Positions 26,978 through 34,909 of a stretch of 57,169 bases of DNA are shown here, one piece after another (the first letter of the stretch is position 1; each line of letters opens with the position of its first letter). This DNA is from Methanoculleus chikugoensis (GTDB lineage Archaea > Halobacteriota > Methanomicrobia > Methanomicrobiales > Methanoculleaceae): contig NZ_FMID01000014.1 in the NCBI RefSeq assembly GCF_900095385.1, positions 1 to 57,169 of the forward strand. Reading direction: 5' to 3'. Below the pieces are notes generated by a model. It was not told the DNA's origin. It made no database searches and worked only from the letters and a program-made list of their open reading frames with translations. A program made the translations under genes and the position numbers.

Positions 26978-26987
26978 TTTTATTTAA
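26978..26987 (-). promoter_or_regulatory. TATA box for sepF
   Basis: The minus strand reads TTAAATAAAA, 20-29 nt before the sepF ATG at 26958, in an AT-rich gap of 50 bp. The spacing implies transcription starts at or very near the start codon. Confidence 0.6.
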
Positions 26988-27008
26988 TAGTATCCATTAT
27001 TTTCTCCG

Positions 27009-27506
27009 TCAGATCTCCAGATTCCAGAGATCGTCCCCGACATAGTGGACGCTTTTGACGGACTTGCCCTTCTCCTGCTGCTCCATATCGGCTGCATCCA
27101 GGAGCGCAATCCCCACAGCGAGCGGTTTTCCATGCCGTTCCTCGACGACCTGCACCGGGTGCCCCAAACAGACGTCCGGCGAGATCGATACGATCCCGGG
27201 GCGCATGGCATCCGCGCCGTTTGCTACGAACCTGACCGCGCCGGAATCGACCACCACCCGCCGCTCGGGGATCGGGTGCTCGACGAGCCCCCGCAGGGTC
27301 GGAAAGGCCCAATCTTCGGCCCCCATCAGGAGGGGTTTTTTGTCGACGAGGTAGATCCCGACGGGAGCATCCGTATCCACCCGCTCGATCCTGTCCGACC
27401 GGAAGAGGTCGGCGGATGCCCCGATCTCGTCGGTGAGCCGCTCGAGAAGTTCGCTGATCTGCGATTTCCGGATAACGTGGCGTTTTTTAACGGTAATCTT
27501 TGGCAT
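27009..27506 (-). CDS. PUA-domain RNA-binding protein
   Basis: 165 residues from ATG 27506, preceded by GAGGTTT about 7 nt upstream (an in-frame ATG at 27545 lacks a site and lies upstream of the probable transcription start). The basic N-terminus (MPKITVKKRHVIRKSQ) and a small alpha/beta domain precede a C-terminal PUA domain: RRVVVDSGAVRFVANGADAMRPGIV, then VVEERHGKPLAVGIALLD. This two-part layout resembles archaeal MCT-1/Tma20-like proteins that bind tRNA or the ribosome. It is divergent from the LSm-L37e-PurF operon. Confidence 0.8.
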   Translation of the reverse strand: MPKITVKKRHVIRKSQISELLERLTDEIGASADLFRSDRIERVDTDAPVGIYLVDKKPLLMGAEDWAFPTLRGLVEHPIPERRVVVDSGAVRFVANGADAMRPGIVSISPDVCLGHPVQVVEERHGKPLAVGIALLDAADMEQQEKGKSVKSVHYVGDDLWNLEI

Positions 27507-27550
27507 GTCTCGAAACCTCGGGGTGCGCTGACGTTCGCGCAGCAACGCGG

Positions 27551-27584
27551 TTATATTTAAGTAGCTTCCTCACTCAAATATATT
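27551..27584. promoter_or_regulatory. Divergent promoter pair for PUA protein and LSm operon
   Basis: Minus-strand TATA TTAAATATAA at 27551-27560 faces the PUA gene (ATG 27506, leader about 20 nt). Plus-strand TATA CAAATATATTA at 27574-27584 faces the LSm gene (ATG 27615), giving a very short or no leader. The two boxes are about 15 bp apart, so the initiation complexes may compete. Confidence 0.55.
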
Positions 27585-27614
27585 ACTCCAGAATGGACGG
27601 CAAAGGGTAATCAT

Positions 27615-27842
27615 ATGACGCCAAGACCGTTGGATATTTTAGATCAGGTACTGAATCGTCAGCCCGTCATCATCAGCCTGAAAGGTGGGAGGGAGATCCG
27701 GGGGATCCTCCAGGGATACGACGTTCACATGAATCTGGTACTGGACAAGGCAGAAGAAGAAGTGGACGGCGCGGCGCAGAAACTCGGCACGTTGATCGTC
27801 CGCGGTGACAATGTGATCTACATTACCCCTTCAGTCGAGTAA
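27615..27842 (+). CDS. LSm (Sm-like archaeal) RNA-binding protein
   Basis: 75 residues forming a complete Sm fold. Sm1 is [20 protein letters not shown] followed by [11 protein letters not shown] (about residues 17-48), and Sm2 is [15 protein letters not shown] (about 58-72) with the conserved RGD(N) of the uridine-binding pocket. Archaeal LSm proteins form heptameric rings that bind U-rich RNA. The gene directly precedes rpl37e with a 16-nt gap, an arrangement conserved across archaea. Confidence 0.95.
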   Translation: MTPRPLDILDQVLNRQPVIISLKGGREIRGILQGYDVHMNLVLDKAEEEVDGAAQKLGTLIVRGDNVIYITPSVE

Positions 27843-27858
27843 CATTAGGTGAGAGAGC

Positions 27859-28041
27859 ATGTCAAAAGGCACACCATCGATGGGCAAACGCCAGAAGCGC
27901 ACTCACATCGCCTGCAGGCGATGCGGCAAGATCTCGTTCCACGCACAGCACAAAGTCTGTGCGGCCTGTGGATTCGGCAAGAGCCGGAGGATCCGCAGTT
28001 ACCGCTGGACGGAGAAGAAGGCAAAGGTACCGACGCATTAG
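27859..28041 (+). CDS. rpl37e: 50S ribosomal protein L37e
   Basis: 60 residues, the usual length. The N-terminus [21 protein letters not shown] is the L37e signature, and the zinc finger is formed by CRRCG (about residues 19-23) and CAACG (about 34-38). The tail [16 protein letters not shown] is basic and binds rRNA. It starts after GGTGAGAG and ends 9 nt before purF. Confidence 0.96.
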
Positions 28042-28050
28042 AGTTGCATC

Positions 28051-29487
28051 ATGTGTGGTATCGTTGGCATCGTCGATGCTGGCGGTGTCTCGTTTCCGCT
28101 GTACTACGCCCTGTACGCTCTCCAGCACCGGGGGCAGGAGAGCGCAGGGATCTCCACTTTTGAAGGCACGACCCTGCACACGCACAAAGCCCAGGGGCTC
28201 GTGGCCGAAGTCTTCAACAGCCAGACCCTGCAGGATCTGCCGGGGAACGCCGGAATCGGACACGTCCGCTACCCGACAACCGGGTCGAAGGTCTCAGAGA
28301 ACGTTCAGCCGTTCAATTTCCGGTACCGGGGCCTCAATCTCTCGATCGCCCATAACGGCAACCTGGTTAATACGGCCGAACTCCGCGAAGAATACGAACG
28401 CCGGGGACAGATCTTCTGTACCACGACCGATACCGAGATCATGGGGAACATCATCGCCGATGCGCTCCGGACCTCGAAGAGCATGGAGGATGCCGTCCTG
28501 CTCTGTATGCGGCGGCTGCGCGGCTCCTACGCCACCGTGGCTCTCCTGAACAACACCGTATACGCCTTCCGCGACCCGCTCGGCATCAAACCGCTCTGTA
28601 TCGGGAAACTCGATCACGGCTACATCGTCGCGTCGGAGAGCGTGGCCATCGATGCGCTGGACGGCACGTTCGTCCGGGACGTGCGTCCCGGCGAACTCGT
28701 CCGGATCGACGAGTCCGGGCTCACTTCCATTCAGATCGCGACCGCGAACCGGAAGGCGTACTGCATCTTCGAGTACATCTACTTCGCCCGCGCCGACTCG
28801 GTGATAGACGGGACGCTGGTCTACGACGTCCGGCGGCGTATCGGGCAGAAACTCTACGACACATGCCCCATTGAAGGCGACACGGTCTGTCCGGTTCCCG
28901 ACTCCGGGATCGCGTACGCCGCGGGCTACGCCAAGCAGTCCGGGATCCCGTTCCTCGAGGGGCTGATGAAGAACCGTTACATGGGCAGGACGTTCATCAT
29001 GCCGACCCAGCAGCAGCGCGAGCGGGCGGTCCGGATCAAGCTCAACACCGTTCGGGGAAACCTGAAGGATAAGCGGGTGGTGCTCATCGACGACAGCATC
29101 GTCCGGGGGACGACCTCCCGCCGGATCGTGAACATGATCCGGGATGCGGGGGCCGAAGAGGTCCATCTCCGGGTCGGTTCCCCGCCGATCATCGCCCCCT
29201 GCTATCTCGGGGTGGATATGCCCACCCGCACGGAGTTGATTGCAAGCGGCAAGGAGGTCGAGGCGGTGCGCAAAAGCATCGGCGCGACGTCGCTCACCTA
29301 CATCCCGCTCGAAGACCTGGTGGAGGCGATCGGGTGCGGCGAGCGGAACCTCTGCACCGGGTGCCTGACGGGATGCTATCCGGTGGAGATCAACAACGAG
29401 AAGAGCTGCCACTGCATCGTGGACTACGGGGCCGGCACCCACCAGTCCGACCTCTCGACGTTCAGGGCCGGAAAGGGACGGACATAG
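28051..29487 (+). CDS. purF: Amidophosphoribosyltransferase
   Basis: 478 residues. It catalyses the first step of purine synthesis (PRPP plus glutamine to phosphoribosylamine). The N-terminal Ntn glutaminase begins MCGIVGIVDAGG, with the nucleophile Cys2 exposed after Met removal; there is no propeptide. The glutaminase domain continues through SAGISTFEG and IAHNGNLVN. The PRTase domain carries the PRPP loop RVVLIDDSIVRGTTSRRIV (about 346-364). The C-terminus has CTGCLTGCYP, a Cys cluster seen in iron-sulfur PurF enzymes. Third gene of the LSm-L37e-purF operon. Confidence 0.96.
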   Translation: MCGIVGIVDAGGVSFPLYYALYALQHRGQESAGISTFEGTTLHTHKAQGLVAEVFNSQTLQDLPGNAGIGHVRYPTTGSKVSENVQPFNFRYRGLNLSIAHNGNLVNTAELREEYERRGQIFCTTTDTEIMGNIIADALRTSKSMEDAVLLCMRRLRGSYATVALLNNTVYAFRDPLGIKPLCIGKLDHGYIVASESVAIDALDGTFVRDVRPGELVRIDESGLTSIQIATANRKAYCIFEYIYFARADSVIDGTLVYDVRRRIGQKLYDTCPIEGDTVCPVPDSGIAYAAGYAKQSGIPFLEGLMKNRYMGRTFIMPTQQQRERAVRIKLNTVRGNLKDKRVVLIDDSIVRGTTSRRIVNMIRDAGAEEVHLRVGSPPIIAPCYLGVDMPTRTELIASGKEVEAVRKSIGATSLTYIPLEDLVEAIGCGERNLCTGCLTGCYPVEINNEKSCHCIVDYGAGTHQSDLSTFRAGKGRT

Positions 29488-29698
29488 GCGGCCGTTCCGG
29501 ATCGCCGTTCCCTTTCTCCGGCACGACGAGATTTTTTGTTTCGTCCGGACTCGTTCGAGTCTGGACCCCTTCTGCGCGGCTCACAACCCTTATCTCAGGC
29601 GGAGCGGCCGCATGCATGTGTTTCGTCCGGGGAAAAACCTGAGGTGCAGGAGACGGATAACGAAGAAAAAACGTGCAAAAACAAGAAGCACCTTTCAT
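29488..29698. other. Spacer between purF and tRNA-Met
   Basis: 211 bp without coding potential. Toward the tRNA the minus strand is T-rich just beyond the tRNA 3' end (T5 and T6 runs between about 29657 and 29680), which fits archaeal oligo-T termination of the leftward tRNA transcript. Confidence 0.4.
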
Positions 29699-29772
29699 AG
29701 CGAGGGATGGATTTGAACCATCGATCTACGGGTTATGAGCCCGCCGGGATATCCTGACTACCCCACCTCGCT
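29699..29772 (-). tRNA. Initiator tRNA-Met (CAU)
   Basis: A 74-nt cloverleaf on the minus strand. Acceptor stem AGCGAGG pairs with CCTCGCT, giving the A1-U72 pair typical of archaeal initiators. The D arm is in TAGTCAGGATATCCCGG. The anticodon loop CTCATAA (anticodon CAU) closes on three consecutive G-C pairs (GGG with CCC), the universal initiator hallmark. The T arm GATGG-TTCAAAT-CCATC is canonical. CCA is not encoded. A TATA-like GATATATATC (29810-29819) lies about 40 nt upstream, so a 5' leader is removed by RNase P. Confidence 0.95.
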
Positions 29773-29874
29773 TCCGGCCTGTGAGGTATATGCATTGTTT
29801 TTTGAGGGATATATATCTTTGTGCGGGCCGACCGGCGCGGGTCCGGGGTGCCGGTGCCCGGCGCAGGGCTAACC

Positions 29875-29882
29875 ATTTAATA
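29875..29882 (+). promoter_or_regulatory. TATA box for thioredoxin gene
   Basis: CCATTTAATATG with core ATTTAATA, 26-33 nt before the ATG at 29908. The spacing predicts a leaderless or nearly leaderless transcript. Confidence 0.55.
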
Positions 29883-29907
29883 TGAGCGAGCGGCATACTT
29901 CCGTCAT

Positions 29908-30324
29908 ATGGATGGAGAGAGGCCGCTTGACGACGAACTGCAGCGTCTCCGGGAAGAACGTCTCCGGAAACTCGAAGAACGGCTGACGGGTACGCCGGGC
30001 AGTGTCATCGAGATCGACGATGGTGCGCTCCAGAAGATCCTGCAGGAGCACTCCGCCCTGGTCGTCGACGTCTGGGCGGAATGGTGCGGCCCCTGCCGGA
30101 TGGTGGCCCCGGTCGTCGAGGACCTTGCGCGTGAGTTCGCCGGCAGCGTGACCTTCGGCAAGTGCAACGTCGATCAAAACCCCACGATAGCAGCGAGTTT
30201 CAGTATAACGGCGATACCCACGCTCCTGTTCTTCGCGAACGGCATGCTGGTCGACCGGGTGGTCGGCGCACTCCCGAAAGAGGCGATCAAAGCACGGGTC
30301 ATGCGGTCGTTCGGCACCGGCTAG
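29908..30324 (+). CDS. Thioredoxin-fold protein
   Basis: 138 residues. The thioredoxin domain (about 32-135) has the redox motif WCGPC in VVDVWAEWCGPCRMVAPVV, the cis-Pro in ITAIPTLLFF, and the normal NVDQNPTIAASF segment, so it should be an active disulfide reductase. It differs from ordinary thioredoxins by a charged helical N-terminal extension of about 30 residues (DDELQRLREERLRKLEERL), likely a coiled coil. It converges on and overlaps the PCD-like gene by 4 bp. Confidence 0.92.
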   Translation: MDGERPLDDELQRLREERLRKLEERLTGTPGSVIEIDDGALQKILQEHSALVVDVWAEWCGPCRMVAPVVEDLAREFAGSVTFGKCNVDQNPTIAASFSITAIPTLLFFANGMLVDRVVGALPKEAIKARVMRSFGTG

Positions 30325-30668
30325 AGGAACGCGCCCTGCCGGCACCGGAGCCACTCGGAGAGCCGCGCGGCCATGACGAAGTCGTTTTGGGAGAGTCCGC
30401 CGATGGCGTAGGTATACCAGGCGACGTCCACGTACCTCGCAGCGTGGATACCGAGGTCCGGAGGATGGTTCTCCCGCGCGGCAAATTCGGCGACCTCGTT
30501 GAGGAACGTCACCGCTTCATCGAACCCTTTGCAGGAGAACCGGGCGGTAAGCCGCCCGTCTTCGAGCGACCAGTCCGGGACTTCCGGCAGGAGGTCGGCG
30601 ATCTCCCGCCGGGTCAACGGTGCCGTATCCGCGACATCCGGGACGATCGCCTTAGACGAAAGATCCAT
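30321..30668 (-). CDS. Pterin-4a-carbinolamine dehydratase-like protein
   Basis: 115 residues with the PCD/DCoH fold: LLPEVPDWSLEDGRLTARF, then FDEAVTFLNEVAEFA, then ENHPPDL and a strand leading to GGLSQNDFVMAARL. In active enzymes the centre is an H-H-P motif plus a later His before GGLT. Here the second His of H-H-P is Pro and the later position is Tyr (WYTYAIGGLS), so one catalytic His at most remains. It may have lost dehydratase activity or act on a different pterin such as a methanopterin derivative. Length is normal. Confidence 0.8.
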   Translation of the reverse strand: MDLSSKAIVPDVADTAPLTRREIADLLPEVPDWSLEDGRLTARFSCKGFDEAVTFLNEVAEFAARENHPPDLGIHAARYVDVAWYTYAIGGLSQNDFVMAARLSEWLRCRQGAFL

Positions 30669-30740
30669 GGTGATCTCTCATCGGAGAGGAAGAAAAAGGT
30701 TATTCCCCGGAGCGCTGGCGCCTGAAGACTTTCAGGTTGC

Positions 30741-30900
30741 GTCAACTACCCCGCCCTGAAGGGCGGGGCTTGAGACTCTATCTTGTCGATAGTTCTCGTC
30801 CGGGTGGTTGACTGCACCCCTGCACCTCCAAGGTATACCTGTAGGTGCGTGCTCTGGACTCGATGTTCCGAGCACCGATAAGATCGGCATGGAGGGAGTG
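30741..30900 (-). ncRNA. Candidate omega/reRNA at the tnpB right end
   Basis: By analogy with characterised TnpB systems, the guide RNA scaffold overlaps the 3' end of tnpB and ends at the element boundary. Here the terminal hairpin (30749-30768) lies just inside GTTGAC. The guide would be the flanking sequence immediately beyond, about 30721-30740 read on the minus strand. The extent at the 5' side is a guess. Confidence 0.4.
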
Positions 30901-31962
30901 CCGGCAGCATTCGCAGACAAACGACCTTCCATTCCGATTATCCTTGCTGATATGGTTGCATCGGGGGCAGGTCTGGGAGGTATAGGCAGGATCGACATAG
31001 ACCGTCGATATACCCTTCTCCCGCGCCTTATACTCGATGAAGGACTGAAGTTCAAAGAACGCCCAGGAATGATGGGTGTATCTCCGCTTCTTGGGAGGGG
31101 TATCTGGCCGATCCCTGATCCCGGAGAGATCCTCCAACCCGATCACATCGACCCTGTTCTGAACGGCAAACCAAACGATCTCCTTCGAGACGCGGTGGTT
31201 CATATCAGTCATTAGCCGTCTCTCCCGGCCGGAGAGATGCTTCAGCATCCTCTTTGCCGACCGGGTGCCCTTCGACTGCAACCGTTTCCGCATAGTAGAA
31301 TAGATGTTGCGGAGATCCTTGGCTTTCCCGCCACAGAAGAACCGACACTTTTTGTCGGTCGTCGAGGCAACCGCAAGGAAGTTCTGCCCCACATCCACTC
31401 CCATAAAGGTTGAAGACTCCGCGACCTCACGACTCTCTGTCTCCCTCTCGCAACAGAGGTGGAAGTAGTATGTCCCGTCCTTGTGTTTCACCAGTTTCGA
31501 CGCGCCAAACTTCCAGGTTCCGTCGAGATACTGTATCATGTGAGGATACCGGAAGAACCGGTACTTCTTTCTCCCTTCGAGGGTCGTAAGACCGATCTTG
31601 TCTCCGTCAAGGGAGAAGTCTCGCCCGAAGGAGAAGGTCATAGAGGTGGGAGCATACGTGACCTGCTGCCACTCTGTTTTTTTCGTTCTGACCTGTTCCT
31701 GAAGTGTCCGATAGGTTCCAGCAACCTGTCGGACGACATTGCAGGACATCTGGGATTTCAGACCGATCTCTTCTCGGAGGGCAGGATAGACGATCTTCTG
31801 GAGGGCAGTAGAACCTTTTGGTTTCCCGAGGTTGTATACGACCGCAGAGACGTAGTTCATCCCCTCGGTGTAGGTCTGTACCGTCCGGTCAAGAAGATCG
31901 GAGTCGGGACAGTCCATCTTGAGGATGACGGTCTTCGTGGTGAGCACACATACCAATTTCAC
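30778..31962 (-). CDS. tnpB: TnpB, RNA-guided nuclease of an IS605-type element
   Basis: 394 residues, full length. The RuvC-like nuclease triad is intact: Asp190 in FMGVDVGQNF, Glu277 in VIGLEDLSG and Asp360 in LHADLIGARN. The zinc ribbon lies between the last two (CPRC at 332-335 and a Cys pair at 350/353). The N-terminal domain is the usual helical/beta RNA-binding region. TnpB uses an RNA from the element's right end to cut DNA next to a short target motif, which helps the element persist. An intact frame suggests recent activity or selection. No HTH-type tnpA accompanies it, so mobility would depend on a transposase elsewhere. Confidence 0.92.
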   Translation of the reverse strand: MKLVCVLTTKTVILKMDCPDSDLLDRTVQTYTEGMNYVSAVVYNLGKPKGSTALQKIVYPALREEIGLKSQMSCNVVRQVAGTYRTLQEQVRTKKTEWQQVTYAPTSMTFSFGRDFSLDGDKIGLTTLEGRKKYRFFRYPHMIQYLDGTWKFGASKLVKHKDGTYYFHLCCERETESREVAESSTFMGVDVGQNFLAVASTTDKKCRFFCGGKAKDLRNIYSTMRKRLQSKGTRSAKRMLKHLSGRERRLMTDMNHRVSKEIVWFAVQNRVDVIGLEDLSGIRDRPDTPPKKRRYTHHSWAFFELQSFIEYKAREKGISTVYVDPAYTSQTCPRCNHISKDNRNGRSFVCECCRHSLHADLIGARNIESRARTYRYTLEVQGCSQPPGRELSTR

Positions 31963-32144
31963 TCAAAAATATTTAGTGTTGTGTGGGTGAACCGCGATTC
32001 CTCCCCGGCCTGAAGACCGGGGACTCCTTGCGGAATTACTTGAACTCCCTTCAGGCGCGAAGAACGCGAAGATCGGTTATCCGAGAAGAAACCCCCTTCG
32101 CGGCTTCGCGCACTTCGCATGAGTTGATCTCAGTGGGCTGCACA

Positions 32145-32714
32145 CTAACGCAGCTTCTTGATCAGGAATGCGACGTTCTCGGCGAATCGCCGGACCGTTC
32201 TCATCCCTTCTTCGTCGCCCAGGGCTTCTCCCGGCGTCCTCCCGAAGACCATATTCCAGTAGGTCGAGCCCGGCACGATCATGTCGTTGATGAGGTAAAA
32301 CATCAGCAACTCCTGGAGCGTGGCGGTATGCCCGCCTCGCCGGGCCACGGCGATCGGGCCGCCCACCTTCCGCGAGAGGAAGGAGTCGGACGACATCGAG
32401 ACCATCCCGATCCGCTGCAGGGCCGCCGTGACGTCGCCGCGGGCGGTGCCGAAGTAGACCGGGGTCCCCACGATGAACCCCCCGGCCTCCCGGATCTTCT
32501 CGATGATCTCGTTCAAGCCGTCGTCGAGGGAGCATTCCCCTTCGGTGCAGAGCCCGCAGGCGGTGCAGGAGAGGATACGCATCTCTCCGAGCATGACGGT
32601 CTCGGTCTCGACACCCTCGCGCTCGAGGACCTTCGCGCACTCCCCGAGCACCTGTGCGGTGTTCCCCTCGCGCCGGGGGCTCCCGCAGAGCAGTACAACT
32701 CTTCCGGTCGACAT
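32145..32714 (-). CDS. Iron-sulfur flavoprotein (flavodoxin-like NADPH-dependent FMN reductase family)
   Basis: 189 residues. The FMN phosphate loop is GSPRREGNT (residues 11-19). A compact cysteine motif CTACGLCTEGEC (Cys50, 53, 56, 61; CX2CX2CX4C) is the [4Fe-4S] site of methanogen iron-sulfur flavoproteins. The second flavin loop is GTPVYFGTARGDV. The family forms dimers or tetramers and moves electrons between ferredoxin-type carriers and acceptors such as oxygen or peroxide. The stop codon of the DUF362-ferredoxin gene lies 2 nt upstream, so the two probably work together. Confidence 0.88.
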   Translation of the reverse strand: MSTGRVVLLCGSPRREGNTAQVLGECAKVLEREGVETETVMLGEMRILSCTACGLCTEGECSLDDGLNEIIEKIREAGGFIVGTPVYFGTARGDVTAALQRIGMVSMSSDSFLSRKVGGPIAVARRGGHTATLQELLMFYLINDMIVPGSTYWNMVFGRTPGEALGDEEGMRTVRRFAENVAFLIKKLR

Positions 32715-32715
32715 C

Positions 32716-33819
32716 TCACACCTCGATCAGCCGGTAGGTCTCTTCCCCGAGCCCGATCCCGGCGGCGTAGGCGAACTGGTACCTGCCGTCCGTGTAGTCC
32801 CAGATCCCCTTAAACTTGTCCTCCCCGGGAGCGAAGTTCCCCGCAAGCAGCGTCCGGGAGAACCCCTGCTCGCTGTTGACGAGGTCGAAACTCGCGCGGT
32901 CGATCGCGACCGGGTCGGTGGAGGCGAGGATCCCGATGTCGGGGACGACCGCCGCGTCGCTCCAGGAGACGCAGTCGCAGTCCGGGGTGATGTTGAGGAG
33001 GAAGTTGATGTAGCCGACCCTTCCGGGTTTGCCGCGGACGGCGCCGAGGGCATACTCGCAGAGCCGCTCGATGAACGGGCGGATCTCCGTCGTCCAGTCG
33101 AACTCGATCGCGCCCGTCGGGCAGGACCGCATGCAGTCGCCGCACCCGACGCAGTGCTCCGGGTTGAGCACCGCCCGCCCGTCGGCGAGGGTCATCGCCG
33201 CCTGGGGGCAGACCGTGGTGCACTTCCCGCACCCGCCGCACCGCTCGATCTCCACGTACGGGCGGCCCGCGTGCTGCTCCGCCTTTCCCGACGACGGGGC
33301 GCAGCCCATCGCCAGGTTCTTGATCGCGCCGCCGAACCCGGCAAGGTCGTGGCCCTTGACGTGCGAGAGGACGATCATGCTGTCGGCGTCGAGGATGCTC
33401 CCGGCGATCCGGACGCGTTCGAAGTGCTTTCCGCCGACGGCGACCTCCCTCCAGTAACCGCCGGTAAGGCCGTCGGCGATGATGACCGGGGCGCCGGCCA
33501 CCGCGTAGGCGAACCCGTGCTCGATCGCGGTGACGGTGTGCCGGACGGCGTCGGCCCGGCTCCCGGCGTAGAGGGTGGCGGTATCGGTGAGGAACGGCTG
33601 CGCTCCACGCTCTTTTATCTTATCGACCACCTGCCGGGCAAAGAGCGGGTGGATGTAGGTGTCGCACCCGCGTTCGCCGACGTGCAGTTTGACGGCCGCA
33701 AGGTCCCCCGGCCGGATAGCCGCGTCAAACCCGGCCGCGTCAAAGAGGCGGCGGATCTTCGCGACTTTGCTTTCGTGCGGACCCCGTGCCCTGAGGGCGG
33801 CAAAATAGACGTCTGCCAT
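32716..33819 (-). CDS. DUF362 protein with two [4Fe-4S] ferredoxin clusters
   Basis: 367 residues from ATG 33819, which is preceded by AGGGAG; the frame stays open upstream to 33930 but without family likeness. The N-terminal DUF362 part (MADVYFAALRARG, then GDLAAVKLHVGERGCDTYIHP) leads to two ferredoxin motifs, CGGCGKCTTVCP and CVGCGDCMRSCP, at about residues 190-235. The C-terminus again matches DUF362. Such proteins are presumed redox or cofactor enzymes of unknown reaction. It lies immediately upstream of the iron-sulfur flavoprotein gene, consistent with an electron-transfer pair. Confidence 0.88.
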   Translation of the reverse strand: MADVYFAALRARGPHESKVAKIRRLFDAAGFDAAIRPGDLAAVKLHVGERGCDTYIHPLFARQVVDKIKERGAQPFLTDTATLYAGSRADAVRHTVTAIEHGFAYAVAGAPVIIADGLTGGYWREVAVGGKHFERVRIAGSILDADSMIVLSHVKGHDLAGFGGAIKNLAMGCAPSSGKAEQHAGRPYVEIERCGGCGKCTTVCPQAAMTLADGRAVLNPEHCVGCGDCMRSCPTGAIEFDWTTEIRPFIERLCEYALGAVRGKPGRVGYINFLLNITPDCDCVSWSDAAVVPDIGILASTDPVAIDRASFDLVNSEQGFSRTLLAGNFAPGEDKFKGIWDYTDGRYQFAYAAGIGLGEETYRLIEV

Positions 33820-33913
33820 CGATCCATGCTCCCTTGCGGGTACTTTCCGGCTGCCGGGGGATAAGAATTGCGCCGGGTCCCGGTAACCGTTCAAAGAGGG
33901 GAGAGAAAGACCT

Positions 33914-34909
33914 TCACCGGATCTCCCCACCCTTCAGCCGCACGCCGGGCTCCTTCGTCACCTCGCCGACCACCCGGGCGTCGGGGACGATCGCCCGGAT
34001 CGCGGCGACGCTCTTTTCCGGGGCGACGAAGGCGTAGCCCATGCCCATGTTGAACGTCCGGTACATCTCCGCGTCGCTGATCTTCCCGGCCTCCTGCAGC
34101 CAGGAGAATATCTCGGGAACCTCCAGGGGATCGGTGATGGAGAACCCGTACTCCGAGAGCCTCTTGAAGTTCAGGAGGCCGCCGCCGGTGACGTGGCACA
34201 TCCCGTGGATCTCGCAGGCCTCCGTCACCCGGAGCACCTCCGCGTAGATCCGGGTCGGCGTCAGGAGTTCTTCGCCGAGGGTCTTGCCGTTCGAGAGACG
34301 GGTCTCGTAGGATCCGCAGTCCTCGGCGACCTTGCGGGCGAGCGTCAGGCCGTTGCTGTGGATGCCGCTCGAAGGGACCCCGACGATCACGTCGCCGGGG
34401 ACGATCCCCTCGCCGGTGACAACCTTCTCCTTCTTCTGGACCCCAAGACACGTCCCCGCGAGGTCGAGACCGTTCACGAGCCCCTTGAGGGTCGCGGTCT
34501 CGCCGCCGACGATGTTCATGTTCGAAAGTCTCGCCCCCTCGTTCAGTCCTTCGCCGATCTGGGCCATCTTCTCCGGCGAGAGGGCGTCGGTCGCGATATA
34601 GTCGACGAACGCCACGGGCTCGAGGTTCATCACGTAGAGGTCGTTCGTGTTCATCGCGATGCAGTCGATCCCGACGGTACTCCAGTCCTCGAGGGCGTCC
34701 GCGACGAGCATCTTCGTGCCGACGCCGTCGACCGCGAGCGCGAGGACGTACGGCCCGCAGTCGATCAGCCCGGCGAAGTGCCCGACCTTTCCGAGCATCG
34801 AGAAGTCGCCGGATCTCCGGTAGGTGAGGGAATCGATCAGCGCCCGGACCGCCCGGGCCTCAAGGTCGATATCGACCCCGGCTTCACGGTAGGTATGTTC
34901 TTCAGTCAT
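33914..34909 (-). CDS. purM: Phosphoribosylformylglycinamidine cyclo-ligase (AIR synthetase)
   Basis: 331 residues from ATG 34909, overlapping the aspartokinase stop by 8 nt; an upstream in-frame ATG (34972) would add an unrelated cysteine-rich leader. It catalyses ATP-dependent closure of FGAM to AIR in purine synthesis. PurM blocks are YREAGVDIDLEARAV, ALAVDGVGTKMLVA, DCIAMNTNDL, NIVGGETATLKGL, VGVPSSGIHSNGLTLAR, and the C-terminal AHITGGG equivalent CHVTGGGLLNF. Purine genes here are split between this locus and purF at 28 kb. Confidence 0.95.
   Translation of the reverse strand: MTEEHTYREAGVDIDLEARAVRALIDSLTYRRSGDFSMLGKVGHFAGLIDCGPYVLALAVDGVGTKMLVADALEDWSTVGIDCIAMNTNDLYVMNLEPVAFVDYIATDALSPEKMAQIGEGLNEGARLSNMNIVGGETATLKGLVNGLDLAGTCLGVQKKEKVVTGEGIVPGDVIVGVPSSGIHSNGLTLARKVAEDCGSYETRLSNGKTLGEELLTPTRIYAEVLRVTEACEIHGMCHVTGGGLLNFKRLSEYGFSITDPLEVPEIFSWLQEAGKISDAEMYRTFNMGMGYAFVAPEKSVAAIRAIVPDARVVGEVTKEPGVRLKGGEIR

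Larger units (their letters stand above)
30741..32045 (-). mobile_element. IS200/IS605-superfamily element carrying only tnpB (IS1341 type)
   Basis: About 1.3 kb, with a single tnpB and no tnpA transposase. At the 3' (right) side is a perfect hairpin of CCCCGCCC and GGGCGGGG (30749-30768) followed on the minus strand by TAGTTGAC. At the left side is a hairpin with stems CCCCGG/CCGGGG at 32003-32022. Such subterminal hairpins replace terminal inverted repeats in this superfamily. The outer ends are approximate: the right end probably lies at GTTGAC (30741-30746) and the left near 32030-32045. It sits between PCD-like and flavoprotein genes without disrupting either. Confidence 0.75.
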
